In this document: positions 14,454 to 16,539 of the stretch, one piece after another
How the letters are laid out: each line of letters begins with the position of its first letter
Position numbering within the stretch: the stretch's first letter is position 1
Notes under the pieces: generated by a model
Database searches by the model: none
What the model was told of the DNA's origin: nothing
What the model saw: the letters and a program-made list of their open reading frames with translations, nothing else
Position numbers and translations under genes: made by a program
From: Actinomycetota bacterium
GTDB lineage: Bacteria; Actinomycetota; Actinomycetes; S36-B12
Direction of reading: 5' to 3'
Assembly: GCA_010029945.1 (NCBI GenBank)
Contig: RGQW01000019.1
Span: forward strand, 1-16,539
Length of the DNA: 16,539 bases

Positions 14454-15746
14454 ATGACGTCATCGGATCAGGACGTGTTCTGGGGACCGGACTTCGGTGC
14501 TCTGCAGTCCGAAGACCCGCAGATCGCGTCCATCATCCTGGGGGAACTCGATCGTTTGCGCGGTGGACTGCAGTTGATCGCGAGCGAGAACTTCACATCA
14601 CCGGCGGTGCTGGCTGCGCTCGGATCCACGCTGAGCAACAAGTACGCCGAGGGCTATCCGGGGCGGCGCTACTACGGCGGTTGCTCGGAGGTCGATTCCG
14701 CCGAGGAGATCGGGATCGCGCGGGCGAAAGAACTCTTCGGTGCCGAGCACGCCAATCTTCAGCCGCATAGCGGTGCCAGCGCCAACATCGCCGCCTACGG
14801 AGCCTTCACCATGCCCGGCGACACCGTCTTGGCGATGAGCCTGTCCCACGGTGGACACCTCACCCACGGTTCTCCGGTCAACTTCTCCGGCAAGTGGTTC
14901 AACGTCGTGTCCTACGGGGTGCGCGAGGACACCGAGGTGATCGATTACGACCAGGTCCGGGACCTGGCCCTCGAGCACCGGCCCACCATGATCATCTGCG
15001 GGGCCACCGCCTACCCCCGACTTGTGGACTTCGCGGCTTTCCGAGCGATCGCCGACGAGGTCGGCGCGATCTTGATGGTGGACGCAGCCCACTTCATCGG
15101 ATTGGTCGCCGGTAAGGCGATCCCGAGTCCGGTTCCGTACGCCGACGTCGTCACGTTCACCACGCACAAGGTTCTGCGCGGCCCTCGTGGCGGCATGATG
15201 CTGTGTAAGGCCGAGCACGCGAAGGCCGTAGACAAGGCCGTGTTCCCGATGATGCAGGGCGGACCCCTCATGCACGGGGTCGCCGCCAAGGCCGTTGCCC
15301 TGCGGGAGGCCGCAACACCGGAGTACCAGCAGTACGCCTCCCAGGTGATTCGTAACGCGCAGGCGCTCTGCGAGGGGCTGGCCGAGCACGGAATGCGGCC
15401 GACCAGCGGAGGAACGGATACCCACCTGGCGCTGATCGACCTGCAGTCGATCGGTGTTACCGGCGCCGATGCGGAGACTCGGTGCGATGCCGCGCGCATC
15501 ACGCTCAACAAGAACGCGATTCCCTACGATCCTCAGCCCCCGTCGGTGGGCTCGGGTATCCGCGTGGGAACACCGTCGGTGACGACGCAGGGCATGCTGG
15601 AGAACGACATGCGCGAGATCGCCGACCTGATCCACCGCGCGGTGACCGATGCCGATGGCTCGGCGGCAGCCGACATCTCCGTCGAAGTCAGCAAACTCGT
15701 CGAACGTCACCCCGCCTATCCGCGAGATCAAAGAACGACGGACTAG
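14454..15746 (+). CDS. glyA: Serine hydroxymethyltransferase
   Basis: A 430-residue PLP enzyme interconverting serine plus tetrahydrofolate with glycine plus 5,10-methylene-tetrahydrofolate, feeding one-carbon metabolism. Visible are LQLIASENFTSPAVL, KYAEGYPGRRYYGGC, HANLQPHSGASAN, LSHGGHLTHGSPVNFSGKWF, MVDAAHFIGLVAG, and TFTTHKVLRGPRGG with the PLP lysine at 239. GSGIRVGTPSVTTQGM closes the fold. The VLRGPRGG variant rather than TLGGPRGG suggests the second actinobacterial GlyA type that sits beside wecA, so another glyA elsewhere is possible. ATG 14454 has AGGAG at 14444-14448, overlapping the end of the upstream gene; only two bases separate the two genes. Confidence 0.95.
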   Translation: MTSSDQDVFWGPDFGALQSEDPQIASIILGELDRLRGGLQLIASENFTSPAVLAALGSTLSNKYAEGYPGRRYYGGCSEVDSAEEIGIARAKELFGAEHANLQPHSGASANIAAYGAFTMPGDTVLAMSLSHGGHLTHGSPVNFSGKWFNVVSYGVREDTEVIDYDQVRDLALEHRPTMIICGATAYPRLVDFAAFRAIADEVGAILMVDAAHFIGLVAGKAIPSPVPYADVVTFTTHKVLRGPRGGMMLCKAEHAKAVDKAVFPMMQGGPLMHGVAAKAVALREAATPEYQQYASQVIRNAQALCEGLAEHGMRPTSGGTDTHLALIDLQSIGVTGADAETRCDAARITLNKNAIPYDPQPPSVGSGIRVGTPSVTTQGMLENDMREIADLIHRAVTDADGSAAADISVEVSKLVERHPAYPRDQRTTD

Positions 15747-15751
15747 GGCGC

Positions 15752-16539
15752 GTGCGGGAATACATCCTGTGCCTGGTGGCCGCTGCTGCGGTCACATACC
15801 TGCTGACGCCGCTGGCGAGAGAACTCGCCAAGAAGTGGAAAGTGATGGCGCCGGTGCGGGACCGGGACGTCCACGACACCCCCACGCCGCTGCTCGGCGG
15901 CCTGGCGATGGTTGGGGGACTGCTCGCCGGAGGAATCCTCGCCAGCAAACTCCCGATGATGAGCGCTGTTTTCGACAGTGGTCGAACACCACTCGCCCTG
16001 CTGTCCGGTGTTGCGATCATCGTTGCCCTGGGAGTCGTCGACGATAAGTGGGGACTGGACGCACCCACGAAACTCGCCGGGCAGGTGCTCGCCGCCGGTG
16101 TGATGGCCTTCCAAGGAATCGCGATCATCTGGTTGCCCATCGGGGGCACTTTCGTCCTCGACCCGTTGACCAGCGTGCTGTTCACCGTGTTGATCGTCGT
16201 TATCAGCATCAATGCCATCAACTTCGTGGACGGCCTGGACGGTCTTGCCGCCGGAATCGTGCTGGTGGCCGCCGGGGCTTTCTTCGGATACGCGTACTTG
16301 CTCAGCGTGGAGTCCGGCCTCGATCGCGCCACCCTGGCAACGCTGGTGAGCGTCCTGCTGGTCGGCATGACGGTGGGATTTCTTCCCCACAACTACACCC
16401 CTGCGCGGATCTTCATGGGGGACACCGGGTCGATGCTCCTCGGGCTGTTGCTGGCCGCGGGAACCATCACGCTCTCCGGGCAGGTCGATCCGAGCGCTCT
16501 GACCACCGGAGCCCTGCTGCCCACCCTGCTGCCCATCGC
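15752..16539 (+). CDS. wecA: Polyprenyl-phosphate N-acetylglucosamine-1-phosphate transferase, WecA/MraY family (3' end outside window)
   Basis: The first 262 residues of a multi-spanning membrane enzyme, open to the end of the window. Family members move a sugar-1-phosphate from a UDP-sugar to a polyprenyl phosphate, starting cell-wall or surface-polymer synthesis; in actinobacteria the gene at this locus (rfe/wecA) is assigned as the GlcNAc-1-phosphate transferase. Visible are VHDTPTPLLGGLAM, the magnesium-binding DD at 97-98 (GVVDDKWGL), NFVDGLDGLAAG at 157-168, and HNYTPARIFMGDTGS starting at 213. It is not MraY itself, which would normally lie in the mur/fts cluster. GTG 15752 lies six bases after the glyA stop, with GGGCG as the only purine-rich upstream sequence, so translation is probably coupled to glyA. 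Confidence 0.9.
   Translation, partial: MREYILCLVAAAAVTYLLTPLARELAKKWKVMAPVRDRDVHDTPTPLLGGLAMVGGLLAGGILASKLPMMSAVFDSGRTPLALLSGVAIIVALGVVDDKWGLDAPTKLAGQVLAAGVMAFQGIAIIWLPIGGTFVLDPLTSVLFTVLIVVISINAINFVDGLDGLAAGIVLVAAGAFFGYAYLLSVESGLDRATLATLVSVLLVGMTVGFLPHNYTPARIFMGDTGSMLLGLLLAAGTITLSGQVDPSALTTGALLPTLLPI

Noticed and set aside
14598..15731. Open frame of 377 codons on the minus strand opposite glyA
   Set aside because: It lies wholly antisense to a clear serine hydroxymethyltransferase and its translation is Arg/His/Gly-rich with no domain, typical of high-G+C antisense frames.
1..16539. Mobile element or defence island
   Set aside because: No transposase, integrase, terminal repeats, toxin-antitoxin or nuclease genes; the gene order is the conserved actinobacterial core. 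The tRNA gene shows no duplicated 3' end that would mark an integration site.

Overview
The window is a piece of a high-G+C chromosome that looks actinobacterial (Actinomycetota). The evidence is the gene order argS-lysA-hom-thrC-thrB-rho-rpmE-prfA-prmC-yrdC-glyA-wecA, which is the conserved arrangement known from Streptomyces and relatives. Further support comes from a Rho with a long Arg/Asn/Asp-rich insertion, frequent GTG starts, and -10 boxes of the TANNNT type placed six bases before start codons (leaderless transcription). I cannot name a genus from the sequence alone. No phage, transposon, CRISPR or plasmid gene is visible. This is core housekeeping DNA, and I found no obvious new multi-gene system.

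Layout. Positions 1-877 form a queuosine corner: the 3' end of tgt (+), the queuosine-precursor transporter yhhQ (-) whose stop codon overlaps that of tgt, and a tRNA-Arg(CCG) gene (-) directly upstream of yhhQ. The yhhQ frame has no usable start codon that keeps its conserved first membrane helix, and one missing base in a short homopolymer would explain this. Positions 906-2516 hold a YihY/BrkB-type membrane protein (+), a small unknown membrane protein (-) and a cold-shock protein (-) with a long perfect terminator-like hairpin.

From 2718 to the end everything is on the + strand. argS and lysA each appear to start on leaderless transcripts. hom, thrC and thrB overlap by 4 and 1 bases and make threonine from aspartate semialdehyde, a precursor shared with the lysine branch that lysA finishes. 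A sigma-70-like promoter straddling the end of thrB and a 200-base structured leader precede rho. Then come the translation genes: rpmE (zinc-binding L31), prfA (RF1), prmC (which methylates the GGQ glutamine of RF1), and a YrdC-fold gene in the usual tsaC position. glyA (serine hydroxymethyltransferase) follows, and a wecA/rfe-type polyprenyl-phosphate sugar-phosphate transferase runs off the end of the window.

The points most worth a second look are the YrdC-fold protein, which has lost most of the expected KxR/SxN active-site signature; the broken yhhQ start next to the tRNA gene; the slippage-prone repeat inside rho; the rho leader; and the mutually exclusive RNA structures between rpmE and prfA. 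No gene-free stretch exceeds 300 bases; the longest are 9229-9446 (rho leader) and 2517-2717 (cspA/argS divergent region).
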